A stretch of DNA of 64,000 nucleotides from Posidonia oceanica (GCA_037176725.1 JAZBRS010000020.1:58432001-58496000), one strand, 5' to 3'; counted from the first letter of the stretch, positions 1-10,684 are shown. Program-made: numbers and translations. The notes: generated by a model not told the origin, from the letters alone.

Positions 1-1692
1 GGACGCTACTGCTACCAGCGTCTTACGTCGCTGCTCAGTTACTCTTGTTTTAAGTGCTTGCATGATGCTCTGATCCCTTTGTTGCATGATCTCTGTGCTT
101 GTATGCTTGCTTAGCCTTCATAGCAACTGCTCCTCAGCTTTTATAGTTTATATCCAAGTTTTATGCAGGGTTTTTGTTTGATTGTGCCTCCCAGTGCGTT
201 GTACGTTGCTATTCCTTGCGTCTAGTGTTGGACGTAGGTCTAGCTCGCGTCCAATGCTCTGGTTGAGCTTTATTCCTTGCATGCGTTGCAGATGTTGTTT
301 TTTTCTTGGATTTTTCATATCCTATGCATGCATGTTTAGCCTATGCCTGCTTACAGTAGCCTAAATGCATGGTTACATATTTTGTTCATCATCTGTATGC
401 TGATTTGCTATGTGTCCTTTGGCCTGTGTTGGACGCCAGTCTCTCTGGCATCTAACGTTGGACGCCATGCCATCAGGCGTCCAACGCCCTGCTTGTTTTA
501 ATGCTGATCTTTGCTAGCATCCTATTCTGAGCTTGTTTCTGATTTGCTGTCCTGATCGCTCTGCATGTCATGCACCCATTCTACTACATTTCTGCATCTG
601 CATCACATTCATATAGCTAGAATGCATCAACATTTTAAAACTGCATGCTGTTTGCCTCCAGCAGGTGTTGGACGCCAGCAATGCCAGTGTCCAACGTTGG
701 ATGTAGAAGTTGCTGCATCCAATGCTTGCAGTTGGCTGAACTTGGTTTTTAAAACGCCGATTTGGTTTCATTCACCGTTTTCCACATTTTATTGCTTCTT
801 ATGCATGCTATAACACCCGTGCACGCTGCATGCCCCCTTGTTTTGGTTTTGCACCTCGCCTTGCACGCTTTCCCATGGTTTTCGCCTTAGACTCGCTTTC
901 GCTTTCTCTTTTGCATATCGCTCGCTTGCATCGTTTTCCGTGCTTTTACATCGTTTCCCATGCTTGCATCGTTTTCTGCACCGCTTTTGCATCATTTTCC
1001 GCACCATTTTCATACTGTTTGCACCGTTTTCTACGCCCACTTTGGTTTATCCCTTGCATGTCGCTTGCATCGCATGGTTTTCGTCGTAGCTTTGTTTTAT
1101 CGCCTACATTTGCATTAGGGCAATGATGCTTACTGCCTAGGAGTTCTCACGAATCAGGGTTCACCCAGTTCAGAACACTAGTAGCGTTGCTGAGCACATA
1201 GATAGCACGTTTATTTTCCATGCATAGCAATCAGACATTCATTGCATTTAGGCATTAGGCAAGCATCTTCCTGCATTAGCGAGTGAGATTGCCTAAGAAA
1301 GACCGATTCTCAGACATATCGGGGGTGCCTAACACCTTCCCCATGCATAACAGGAGTCCTTGCCCTTTCTCTTGGCCCACAATGACCTTTCCTTCTTCCT
1401 AGGCACGAGTCATAACATAGCATTGCATTGTATTGCATCGCATCTCTTTGCATCCTCTTCGCATCCAGTTTTGCATGTCTTTTCATGCATTACCCTCAGT
1501 TTTCCTTGTCTCCCAACTTAATAGACCTGGTGGCGACTCCGATTTGTCTTATCATTTCTTTTTCTTCTTTTGCTAGCGTTTCCGAGTCAAGTTTCTTCCC
1601 TCGGATCCCGCCGCATATAGTGAGCCTATTTTGATCGGTGCACGCGAGCTTTGGCATTGTGCATGGACGATCAGAAATACAAGATTACTACA
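1..1692 (+). mobile_element. LTR, 3' part, cut by window edge (A-type)
   Basis: This stretch runs parallel to the 3' half of both LTRs of element A (about 8010-9626 and 26820-28507). It shares the GTTGGACGC/GCGTCCAAC modules (about 195-260, 425-500 and 660-735), the thymine-rich 'cgcttgcatcg' stretch, the conserved block near 1296-1390 and the terminal GATTACTACA ending at 1692. It is not followed by the primer-binding site that follows a 5' LTR at 9628, so it is more likely a 3' LTR or a truncated copy. Its start lies outside the window. No gene is expected in it; short open frames across the pyrimidine-rich part are compositional. Confidence 0.85.
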
Positions 1693-1809
1693 GTGCCCCT
1701 GCCGCCTGTTCTGTCGGTGATAGGCATTGCCGCCGCTTAGGCCGGCGACCCATGCAGCAGTCCATGCAGTGGGCAGAGCCACCCTTTTAGCCGCTTTGTT
1801 TTATTTACT
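1693..1809. other. short unassigned junction between two LTR ends
   Basis: Beginning GTGCCCCTGCC, this stretch matches neither the primer-binding site nor the leader of A or C. If the upstream LTR is the right end of an insertion, GTGCC at 1693-1697 would be the target duplication, but the left copy lies outside the window. No coding signal was seen. Confidence 0.4.
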
Positions 1810-2375
1810 CAACTTGTTTTGTTTCAGTTTCACTTTCCTTGCTTGTTTGTTGCCTCTCTACGATGCTTTTACTTTAATTAATAACTTTTAAACAAGGTTT
1901 GCTAAGCTTTTCATGGTTTATAATTGCATACTGCATACTACCTTAGTGCAAACATAAACTGGCATTTATTTGCCAACATTTGCAACACAATAGCGGATCA
2001 GTCTAGAAAGACCGATTCCTCGAGCGTGTCGGGGGTGCCTAACACCTTCCTCACACATAGCAAGAGTCCTTACCCTTTCTTTGGACCGCATTGACTTTCT
2101 GTCATACACTTGGATCGGATTTTTCATACTTTTAAAATGCATAAGTTTTCTTTGTACGTTTCTAATACGGTTTTCCTAGTCTTTCCGTTTTAATAGATTA
2201 GGTGGCGACTCCTTGTCTTTTCTTTTATTTTCCTTTTGCGGTCGCCCTTGCTTTTTCGATGTTTTTCTAGTCGAATGTCCCTCCTCGGATCCACCGCTAT
2301 CAGTGGCTTCTCATCGGTCGGTGCGCGGGAGCTTTGGCAGCAGGCATGGACGTGCCGATTTGATGGGCTACTACA
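1810..2375 (+). mobile_element. second LTR 3' end, diverged subfamily
   Basis: The stretch contains the conserved LTR block (AGAAAGACCGATTCC followed by GGGGGTGCCTAACACC, about 2008-2095), the 'taatagattaggtggcgactcc' segment also found in the other LTRs, and a terminal GGGCTACTACA ending at 2375. It is clearly related to the ends of the A, C and E LTRs but diverged from all of them. Only the downstream part of the LTR is present. It abuts an integrase tail almost directly, so the junction near 2376-2390 is a deletion or recombination point rather than an intact element. Confidence 0.65.
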
Positions 2376-2428
2376 TAGAGTAGTCAGATGTAGTCAACGC
2401 ATGCTACCTGAAGAAGTACTACCAGTGA
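2376..2428 (+). pseudogene. integrase C-terminal tail remnant
   Basis: The last twelve codons read VNACYLKKYYQ and a stop (TGA 2426-2428). They match the C-terminus of the pol frames in element A (ending 19586) and element D (minus, ending 54494). Everything upstream in pol is missing and replaced by LTR sequence. This fragment marks a third post-integrase region, followed by a spacer colinear with the one in A. Confidence 0.75.
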
Positions 2429-3420
2429 CTTGATTCCATATCCTTGTCTTGCAAAGTCTTCTTCTTTTGCATCCATGCATTCATCACTTTTGCAGCATCC
2501 TCTGCATTCTACATCCACATTTACTTTGCTTTGCACTTTAGCTTGTAATCTGAGCATAAGTAAATAGCACACAAGCATGCATAACATAGCATTACCATCA
2601 GCATAATCATTGCCCGATGACGAAAATTGGAAGAGCTAGCCTGCTCCAGAAAGAGTCTGTTCCACCTCAATTGACACTACCTAGATGTCCTAACAAGTGA
2701 GGGAGACACCATCCATTGAGAGCAGAGCGAAATGCCAAAACTTCTCCTAGGACCTACACCTCCAGAGAGAGATAAAATGTTAGGGCGTGAGCGAGATGTG
2801 GGCCAAAAGAATACATCAGCACAAGGGCACAAAAGAATAGGAAGATAGAAGGTGCAGATAGAGGCCAGCCCTAGAGAGAGGTGAGTAGAGTAGCCCTATC
2901 CCTACAACTTACCTTGGAGAGGAGTCGAAGCTTGCACCCGGAAACCCACCATTCATATAGGGACTAGCCACCCCTACCTTGCAGCAACTCCCCAGCACCA
3001 AACCAGGCACCCTTTTTTACCTCCAAGCTAGGGATAGAGTGAACCTGCACATCTATGAGGGAGCAAAAGAAATAGAAATGCAAAATAGTAGGTGTAGGGG
3101 CCTAGTGAGTTTGGCACGGAGCCTGTTATGCCACACCACCAGATAAGCCACCCTTCCAAAAGGCACCACTCATACTGGAGAGCCACCTATAGTCTAGGAG
3201 TCTAAGTAGGGTCTCGTGAGTAGAGGACTTCTCCTTCCCTTGCAGTAGACATCAAAAGCCTTCCTAACACTGCGGGTAATAGGGAATCGCATTAAATCAT
3301 GCATACATCCTTAGCAATAGGCATTCCTCTCTATTCTCCCTCTCGACTTTGCAAGACATAGCTTGGTCATCTACCAGGGCAATGCTAGCTACATTCCAGA
3401 CAAACACACACAGGGCCAGT
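2429..3420 (+). other. post-integrase spacer of a decayed element
   Basis: The stretch is colinear with the spacer after integrase in A (19587-20830). Shared landmarks are the 'gcattcat' thymine-rich run, 'cccgatgacgaaaattgga', the block around 2675-2710 with GACACTAC, TAGATGTC and GTGAGGGAG, the 'cctccagagagagataaaatg' segment and the 'atcatgcatacatcc' segment near 3295. No open frame of note was found. In A this spacer leads into a sense DUF7745 gene; here a DUF7745 gene follows at about the same distance but on the opposite strand. Confidence 0.65.
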
Positions 3421-4091
3421 ACTTTGACTAGGGGCATGACAGCTGCCCTCTTTATGCATGGCTATGCAGAGATTCCTTCAGCATTCGGTCTCTTGTAGCA
3501 GAGATTAGCACTCAACTCATGGCCTACCTTGTCCAGGCATGTGCTAGCACAACTAGCCAGGCACAGTTCTCAGATCAAGGATAGAGTTCCCTAGCAGGCA
3601 TGTTAGCTACCAAGCGTAGGACAGCTAACCTGTCGCAACAACAGCCATTTAGTAGAGACACTCATCCTGGGAATAGAATAGAGGCTTTGTGGTTTAGTGC
3701 AAAGAGGCATAGTAGAGAACAAAACCATAGAACCTACTGATTTTGGGCTATAGCGTGCACAACTGGCACGTAGTTCAGATGCGTCTAATAGGCAACATTT
3801 ATTAGAGCGTCAAAGTGGTGTACTGTCTAGGCAAACGAACATAGCATAGGGAACTGGCGGGGATTAGCAGTGTGTAGTTCTACAAGTTCAGAACAGCCAG
3901 CCATTGTAGTAAGCCAGCTTGCTTCACTTCCCTAGCATTCAAGACAGCAACAAACACACAAATCATGGGGGGTAATAAACATAGACATGGTTCGTTATTC
4001 AAAACAGCTAGTTGCATTACGTGTTCAAGTTACAGACATAAACCCCATCATCACTCTAATACAATAAGGACATCCAGCTAATAATAGATGC
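3421..4091. other. unassigned intergenic stretch
   Basis: No coding frame, terminal repeat or match to the other elements was recognised. On the minus strand it would be the 3' flank of the DUF7745 remnant. Confidence 0.4.
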
Positions 4092-5339
4092 TTAGCTGTT
4101 AGAACCGGTCTGAGCCCTCTTAGAGCTTTCGACATCAGGAAATAGAGGAGGACTAGGCACAACCTCGCGGATGGGCCACGTCTCCCATACATGGGCCTTG
4201 TACTCCGCAGTATAACTAGAGCCCTTCATCATGGTGATGCCGGTCAAATAGATACCGCACCGCAACAGGCGAGATAGCTCGGTAGTCATCACAGTAGAGC
4301 TGAGAGGATACAACTGATAGAATTCTGGCAATTGGCTCAGCTCAAAGGCGTCCTGACATTATCCGAATTACCGTATCACCCAGATCGGATGATACTCCAC
4401 TCCCCTGGTGAACCTTGGTAGCACGATTAGCCGTATATCGCTATCATTAAAGAAGACAGCGAAAGGCTCCGCATCAGAAGGAATGATGCTCCCGGTCACC
4501 TTGTCCTCAGTCAGGCCTTCGAGCCTCTCATTCATTGCACGAACACTAGGGATGGTCTCACTGGGAACGCTAAACCTCTACCCCCATATATGCCGCAAGC
4601 CAAACCTGTCAAGAAGCAAAGTTAGCCATGCAGAGCAAATAACAGAATGGCAAAACAGCGACAGCAGTGCCAGTTTTTTTACCTATACCAGGGCTCCACA
4701 ACCATAGAAATGCCAACAACGGCACAGTGAGCAGTCCAAGCCATAATATGTCTCGATAAGAATGATCAATGTCAGATCAACCTGCCTGGTAATCACCGCT
4801 AGAGTGATCCCTGCCACCTCAATGGCAACTGTCATCCTACCGTGGTTGAATACTAGCTCTCCCAGGAAACAAACAACGAATCCGTAGAGCCACAGGTCAT
4901 CACCCAACACGGCACGCCTCTGGGCAACCTCGTCAAAATGCTCCAGACGCAGTATCAGTGAGTCGCCATCCCTGTAGATGAGGCGACGCTCGCAGTCACC
5001 AGTTCGAAGGCCGGTCAGTTGGCTTAGTATAGATGCATAGCCATCGCATTGCATGAACATCGTGGGCACAAGCAACCTCGACAAACTGCAAATCCCACTC
5101 ACTTCCTCCAATGTAGGCATCAGCTCCACCTGACCAAAGTGAAAGGCATGGTGGGGCGGTTTCCAGAACCAGGCAGTAGCGCATAGGAGGTACCTGCTCA
5201 CTTCCACATTGGCAATACCTAGAAATTTTGTGGAAATGCCCCAAAGAAGCAACTTCTTGCGATCATCGGCGGTGAGTGCGCCGAGCTAGGCCCGTAGGGC
5301 ATCAAAACAGTGGACATGCGTAACCATAGTTGGGAAGCC
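4092..5339 (-). pseudogene. DUF7745-like gene remnant, minus strand
   Basis: Minus-strand translation follows the 400-residue protein at 51749-52951 almost end to end. Shared landmarks are GFPT at the N-terminus, HCFDALR, LLLWGISTKFLG, EVSRYLLCA, the F-G-x-V-E-L-M-P-T-L-E-E motif, LGELVFNHGRMTVAIEVAG, the HFYGCGAL stretch and a C-terminal 'W-P-I-R-E-V' then 'LFPD'. It is broken by TAG near codon 19 (tryptophan in the relative) and by a frameshift or gap between about 4330 and 4683. DUF7745 proteins are plant-specific, related to the plant mobile domain and usually associated with transposons; their molecular activity is unknown. No start codon lies at the expected position: the coding part begins directly after CACAG, as a downstream exon would. 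It is antisense to the integrase tail at 2376. Confidence 0.75.
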
Positions 5340-5468
5340 CTGTGAGCGAGCAAGAAAACGTGAGAAGTGCCTCCTCACCATGAGATCAGCAAAAGGGGAG
5401 GGAAAAGGAAGAAACTGGAGCACTGATCTTGCCATACATGAAACAGGAAGAGAGGATAACAACCTCAC
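5340..5468 (-). other. candidate 129-nt intron in front of DUF7745 exon
   Basis: On the minus strand a donor-like ATG|GTGAGG (5471-5463) is followed by an acceptor TTTTCTTGCTCGCTCACAG| ending at 5340. Joining the two gives ATG then GGC TTC CCA ACT, that is M-G-F-P-T, which is how the uninterrupted protein at 52951 begins. Alternatively the pyrimidine tract is an ordinary leader and the AT of the start codon was lost. Only three sequence signals support splicing. Confidence 0.35.
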
Positions 5469-6049
5469 CATTTTTGCCAGCCAAGAAGAGAAGCAGACCA
5501 CTTTGGGCGAGCAGGCATAGGTGCAGTGCTACTAGAAGAAAGCATGAGAGGGTTGTGGGGATGCCTGGGCAAGGAAGCAAGTAGAAAGTTAAGGCCCGTC
5601 CCATGCCAAGCCACGACTGGATAGCAGGCAGTGTTAGTAGCATCCTCAGTGTCTAAACTTGACGTGCAACGGCAACGATATTTTACAGCGTAATGTGTAA
5701 GCATCCCCAACCGCCACTCATCAGCAGCGTCAAATGCAGGTGGCAAGTACCAGCGTGCAAAAGTAGTGTGGAAATGCAGTTGTCAGAACTCAGCACAGAC
5801 AGGCTGAAGAGCTCGCCTAATTGGCGCAAGGTCTTCCAATCACCTGCCGAAAAAGCCAAACGAGTACCGATAGCATACAAATGCCCACAACACATGCTAA
5901 TACAAATAATAGACAAGGCCATAACAAAATTTCATCTATTAATGGCTATTTTTTCAGATTACAAACAGTTCAAGTTACACGTCTCAGTTTCAAAACAATA
6001 AGAGCCAAATAGTAGCAAGACTGCTGTTAGACAACCAAAGCTAATCCTC
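5469..6049 (-). other. 5' flank of the DUF7745 remnant; no clear gene
   Basis: Minus-strand open frames of 79 and 93 codons exist (5922-5683 and 5746-5465), one including a W-Y-L-P-P-A-F-D-A-A-D-E-W stretch. They were not recognised as a family. The piece 5955-5990 resembles the sequence after the DUF7745 stop near 4030-4050 (shared GTAACTTGAAC on the minus strand), which might be 3'-end sequence of two tandem minus-strand genes. Confidence 0.3.
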
Positions 6050-6170
6050 CTAGGAGCTGAACTCCGTGTCTGAGTCAGGGTCTTGCCTCTGAGAAGTGGC
6101 GACAATGGTACGGGCCACTTTGTGACCCAGTCTCCGGGAGATCCTCGCGGACTTATCCTAAGGCTGTGAG
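6050..6170 (-). pseudogene. 3' end of a minus-strand coding sequence split by element A
   Basis: Read on the minus strand after removing element A and one GGTCC copy, the frame entering from 28513 continues across the insertion point. It ends in a basic then acidic tail (ARISRRLGHKVAR, then DPDSDTEFSS) and TAG at 6052-6050, with one internal TAG at 6160-6158. The family is not recognised; an acidic serine-rich tail of this kind is common in plant transposon-encoded proteins. The other half is at 28513-28629. Confidence 0.5.
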
Positions 6171-6175
6171 GGTCC
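6171..6175. repeat. target site duplication GGTCC, left copy
   Basis: GGTCC directly precedes the TGTAGACACC start of the left LTR of element A and is repeated immediately after the right LTR at 28508-28512. Five-base duplications are usual for Ty3/Gypsy integrases. Confidence 0.92.
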
Positions 6176-9100
6176 TGTAGACACCCCATTCTGACAGTCT
6201 GGAAGTTGGTGGTTTCTCCTGCAGACTCGTTTGGACTCTGGGATAGCTCCCTTTTTCAGACTAACCCATTTCTACCCCAAAACCAAACCCAAAACCTTAC
6301 CTAAACCCCAAAACTTTAGCCCAAGCCTTTTACACATTTTTTAACCCTTTTTAAGCCCAAGCCCAAGCCCATTTCAGCCTTTTGCCTCCTGGGCATGTTG
6401 AACGCTGGCACGAGCAGCGTCCAACGTTGGACGTGCCCTGTGCTAGCGTCCAACGTTGGAATCGTTCTACTCTAGCGTCCAACAGCCCGAGAGCCGCAGC
6501 AGCTGCTCCACCACCTTTGGCTCACCTCCTGTCCTCTCCGCCGCCCGTACGCACTTACTACCCACTGCCCGTACGCACTTACTACTCATCCCCTCATGCA
6601 CTCCATGCCATCCACTACCTTCCAAGCTGAAGTTACTCCATTTACTAGCTGTCCCTTCCTTCCCCGGTGGGCAAACCGCTCTCCTCTACGGTCACTGCCA
6701 TCAGCCGCCTCCACCAGCCACCGCCGCGACTTTCCCCAGCCCTCTGACAAGCCCATGCCCTCCACCTGACAACCCTCGTTCCCTCCATACACCCAGCTTT
6801 GCCTGCCATCGCCTGCAAGAGCCCCTGCCATCGCCTGCAACCTCTGCCACTGGTGGAGGAACCCATGCAACCCAACAACAAAACAGCCACCTTTGAGCCT
6901 TTGCACACCTCACCACACTTGCCCGAGAGAAAATTGAGCAATACCAGAGCGAAGAGAGAACTCCCACCTCCACTCCCAGACCTTCGGCGCCCTCTCCCGT
7001 GCCCCCAGCAAGCCAAGTGACCTCGTTGGAGTCCTCCTGTCGTGAGCTTCTACAGCGCCAACGAAGAGCGCGAACAGCCCCCTCAAGCCACGACGAGGTT
7101 GGTTTTCGATCCCTGTAGCTCATGCATGAGTGTTTGAACGTTTTTAGATGATTTCCATGCATTATTGCACAGCACACACCCCTCCTCGCCATGGTTTTCC
7201 GGCCGTGAGGAGGAGGAGGTGGGTGGAGCAATCCACCTGCCTAATTCTGGCACCAAGCATACCACCATGCTTGTTATCAGTCACACTTGCTTACTAGCAA
7301 GTTTGTTTGAAGTTTCGGATCAATTTGGCCGCTGTTCTTGGCTAGGAGGTTCGTCGCTTTGTTGGACGCCAAGGCTGGTGCGTCCAACATTGGACGCGGC
7401 AGGAGCCAGCGTCCAACACCCTGCTATGCCTTATCTGCTTTTGCTTTTGCTTTGAAGCTTGCCATGCCTTGCTGTTGCTTGCCTTTTATGAGTTTGTTCT
7501 GTGTGCTTTCCTTACATGTTTTTAGATGCTGCCATGCCATGTTTGCCTTTTGTTTTGATCCTTGCTTGAATCATTTTTGCATGCCTTAAGTCATTCTACT
7601 ATCTGCCTGCATTGGACGCTGGGGTAAGCCGCGTCCAACGTTGGACGCTAGTTCATCCAGCGTCCTACATGTCTGCTAGCTCATATCTGCTGCCATGCTT
7701 GTATCTTGCTTCTTTTTGAAATTTATGCCTGATCCATGCATGTTTAGTGATGCCTGGCCCCTATGGCAACCATGCTTAGACTTGTTAATCTCCTCTCAAG
7801 TTGCATGCTTTTTTTTATTGGTTTTTTACCCTTTACTCCTATGCATGCTCTTTCTCCCTTGCTTCTCATGGATTATATGCTTGGTGTGAATGTCTTTTCT
7901 TGATCTGGCATGTCATCAGTAGCTTGCATGCATGTTTAAGTGGGGTTTAGAGCTGAGTTCCCCCTTTGGGGTTTGCATTCTGCAGGTGTTGGACGTTGGG
8001 GTCTTCAGCGTCCTACATTGGACGCTGCTGTCACCAGCGTCTAACATCACTGTTCATTTACTTTGGTTTTAAGTGTTTGCATGATGCTCTGATCCATTTG
8101 TTTGCATGATTTCTGTGTTTACATGCTTGCTTAGCCTTCATAGCAACTACTCCTCAGCTTTCATAGATCGTATGCTAGTTTTATACAAAGTTTTTTGCTT
8201 ATTTGTGCCTCCCAGTGCGTTGTACGTTGCTGTTCCTAGCATCCAATGATGGACGCTGGTTCAGCTCACGTCCAACGTTCTGGTTGAGCTTTATGCCTGG
8301 CACGTGTTGTAGATGTTGTTTCTTCTTGAATTTTTCATATCCCATGCTTGCATGTCTAGCTTATACTTGCTTACAGTAGCTTAAATATATGCTTACAATT
8401 TTTATTTATCATCTGTATGCTTATTTGCCTTGCTTTCCTCTGGCCTGTGTTGGCTAGCGTCTAACGTTGGACGGCATGCCCTCGGGCGTCCAACGCCCTG
8501 CTTGTTTAAAATGCTGATCTTTGCTTGCATGTTGCTCTGAATCTACTTCTAGTTTGTTGTCCTGCATGTCATGCACCTATTCTACTGCATTTCTGCATCT
8601 GCATCGCATTCATATAGTTAGAATGCATCTTTTCTCAAAAATTGCATGCTGTTTGCCTTCAACAGACGTTGGACGCCAGCAATGCCAGTGTCCAACATGG
8701 GACGCCGGAGTTGCCAGCGTCCAACGCTTGCAGTTTGGCTTAACCTATTTTATAACGTCGATTTGGTTTCATTCGCCATTTTCCGTGTTTTATCGTTTCT
8801 TATACGTACTGCCACCCCCATGCATGCTTTCTCGTGGTTTCTGCCCCGGTTTCGCTTTCTCTTTCACATATTGCTCGCTTGCATCGTTTCCTGTGTTTTG
8901 GCATCGTTTCCCGCACTCTTGCATCGATTTCCGTGCTTTTGCATCATCTCCTGCGCTCTCACATCGTTTTTCACGCCCGCTTTGGTTTATCCCTTGTATG
9001 TCGCTTGCATTGCCTGGTTTTCCCCACAGTTTTGTTTTATCGCCTGCATTTGCATTGAGGCTATGATGCTTACTGCCTAGGAGTTCTCATGAACCAGGGT

Positions 9101-9626
9101 TCGCCCAGTTTGGAACACTAGCAGTGCTGCTGAGCACATAGATAGCACGTTTATTTCCCATGCATAGCAATCAGACATTCATTGCATTTAGGCATTAGGC
9201 AAGCATCTTCCTGCATTAGCAAGTGAGATTGCCTAAGAAAGACCGACTCTCGGACATGTTGGGGGTGCCTAACACCTTCCCCGTGCATAACAGGAGTCCT
9301 TGCCCTTTCTCTTGGCCCGCAATGACCTCTCCTTCATCCTAGGCATGAGTCATAGCATAGCATAGCATCGCATTGTGTTGCATCGCATCTCTTTGCCTCC
9401 GATTTTGCATGTCTTTTCATGCGTTACCTTTGGTTTTCCCTGTCTCCCAACTCAATAGACTTGGTGGCGACTCTGATTTTGTCTTATCATTTCTTTTTCT
9501 TCTTTTTGCCAGCATTTTCGAGTCAAGTTTCTTCCCTCAAATCCTGCCACATAGTGAGCCTATTTTGATCGGTGCACGCGAGCTTTGGCATTGTGCATGG
9601 ACGATCAGAATTACAGGATTACTACA
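6176..9626 (+). repeat. Element A 5' LTR (3451 bp)
   Basis: The LTR starts TGTAGACACC and ends GGATTACTACA, the TG...CA form. Parts in order are: a start with 'aacccaaaaccttacc' runs; a GC-rich segment (about 6480-7330) with proline/serine-type low-complexity frames on both strands; about seven GTTGGACGC/GCGTCCAAC modules (6397-8735); the thymine-rich 'cgcttgcatcg' run; and a strongly conserved block (about 9237-9330) that includes GGGGGTGCCTAACACC. The open frames in the GC-rich part are also present in the 3' LTR but have no recognisable product. Promoter and poly(A) sites are expected here; no convincing TATA box could be fixed by eye. Confidence 0.93.
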
Positions 9627-9627
9627 G

Positions 9628-9645
9628 TGGCAACTCTGCTGGGGA
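9628..9645 (+). other. primer-binding site of element A
   Basis: TGGCAACTCTGCTGGGGA starts one base after the LTR end. It begins with TGG (complement of a tRNA CCA tail) and has the same position and nearly the same sequence as TGGCAACTCCGCTGGGGA in element C (37682). Ogre-like elements commonly use a tRNA-Arg primer; which tRNA applies here was not checked. Confidence 0.85.
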
Positions 9646-10156
9646 ACTTGTACTCTGGCTTTCACCTGGCTTTCTCGCCGCTTGCATCTCGCTCCTTTGC
9701 CTACCTTTTTGCCTCTGTATGCATTGTCTGTTTGCCTGCCTTGCTTGTTTACATGCTTTATTACCTGCTTTACTCCTTTACACACTTCATTACACGCTTA
9801 CCTGCATTTACTTGCTTTATTTACCTGTTGTTTTTTCCTTGCTTTATTTCCAGTATTATGCATGTCTAAGTATTTGCTTGGCACACCATGCTTGCCTTTT
9901 GAATGATGAATGCTTTCTTTTACACCAATGCAATGCCACTGCACCTGCATATACTATGCATACTTGCCTTTTGCTATGATGAGTGTTTTTCCTTCACTAT
10001 CACGCTCACAGCACTAGCACATACCATGCGCATGCCTTTTGCAATGATTTGTGCTGCTTGCTTGCCATGTTTGGGTGATTTTCTTCCCCTTTTGCATCTA
10101 GCCTAAGGACAATTAGAGACTGATTGCTTCCCCCATGGCTAACTAAAAAACGGCAA

Positions 10157-10684
10157 GTAAAAAGAACCTCTAGAAGCAACTAGAGACTGCAACACACCTG
10201 CACCCCCTTGAGTTAATAAAATGCGTAAGATAAAACGTGAAGCATTTGCATAAAGCATCATATAGGACATGCATTCTTCTCATCTGAGTCCACCTACCGT
10301 TTGAGAAGGATAGTCCCGGTCTCTTGCCCCCAATGCTTTGGCCTGGTGTGAGTAGATCGGTTTGTCCCCCTCCTTGTCAGGGGGTCACATCAGTGTTAGT
10401 GGAGGGTACCACCAATGCTTCTGGCAGGGTCAAGGCCACCAATGTGCCACCACGTCACCACCTGAGCTTTGGGCCGGGATTAAGATGTGGGACCTGCTTT
10501 TTCTAGCCTGAGTCAGTGACCTATACACCCATGAGCGTTTGAAGTAGACTACCTATTAGGACACCCTAGATTGGTGAGGGAGAGCATGCTAGAAAGCATA
10601 CATCTGCATTCATGACATACATCAAAGCATTTGCATTTTACTTTCGGGTTCTAATCCCTTGTTATTTGCTTGCCTTTCGCGCAG
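10157..10684 (+). other. candidate leader intron, element A
   Basis: The candidate donor is GGCAA|GTAAAAA and the acceptor is the pyrimidine-rich TTTGCTTGCCTTTCGCGCAG|AG ending at 10684, with a branch-point-like TTCTAAT about 30 nt upstream of the AG. The same three signals at the same spacing occur in C (38608-39119) and D (63967-63443, minus). The body holds a conserved noncoding block (about 10280-10600) shared by all three elements. The acceptor is better supported than the donor. Confidence 0.5.

Noticed and set aside
1..1692. 5' LTR of an element with an internal region to its right
   Set aside because: No primer-binding site or leader follows 1692; the next recognisable sequence is another LTR end.
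4092..5339. Host DUF7745 gene independent of transposons
   Set aside because: Not excluded, but it is close in sequence to the gene inside A and D, is broken, and lies among element fragments; a transposon origin is simpler.
6456..7231. Proline-rich or glycine-rich proteins in the A LTR, plus and minus
   Set aside because: GC-rich low-complexity frames occur on both strands, overlap one another and are disrupted differently in the 3' LTR copy.
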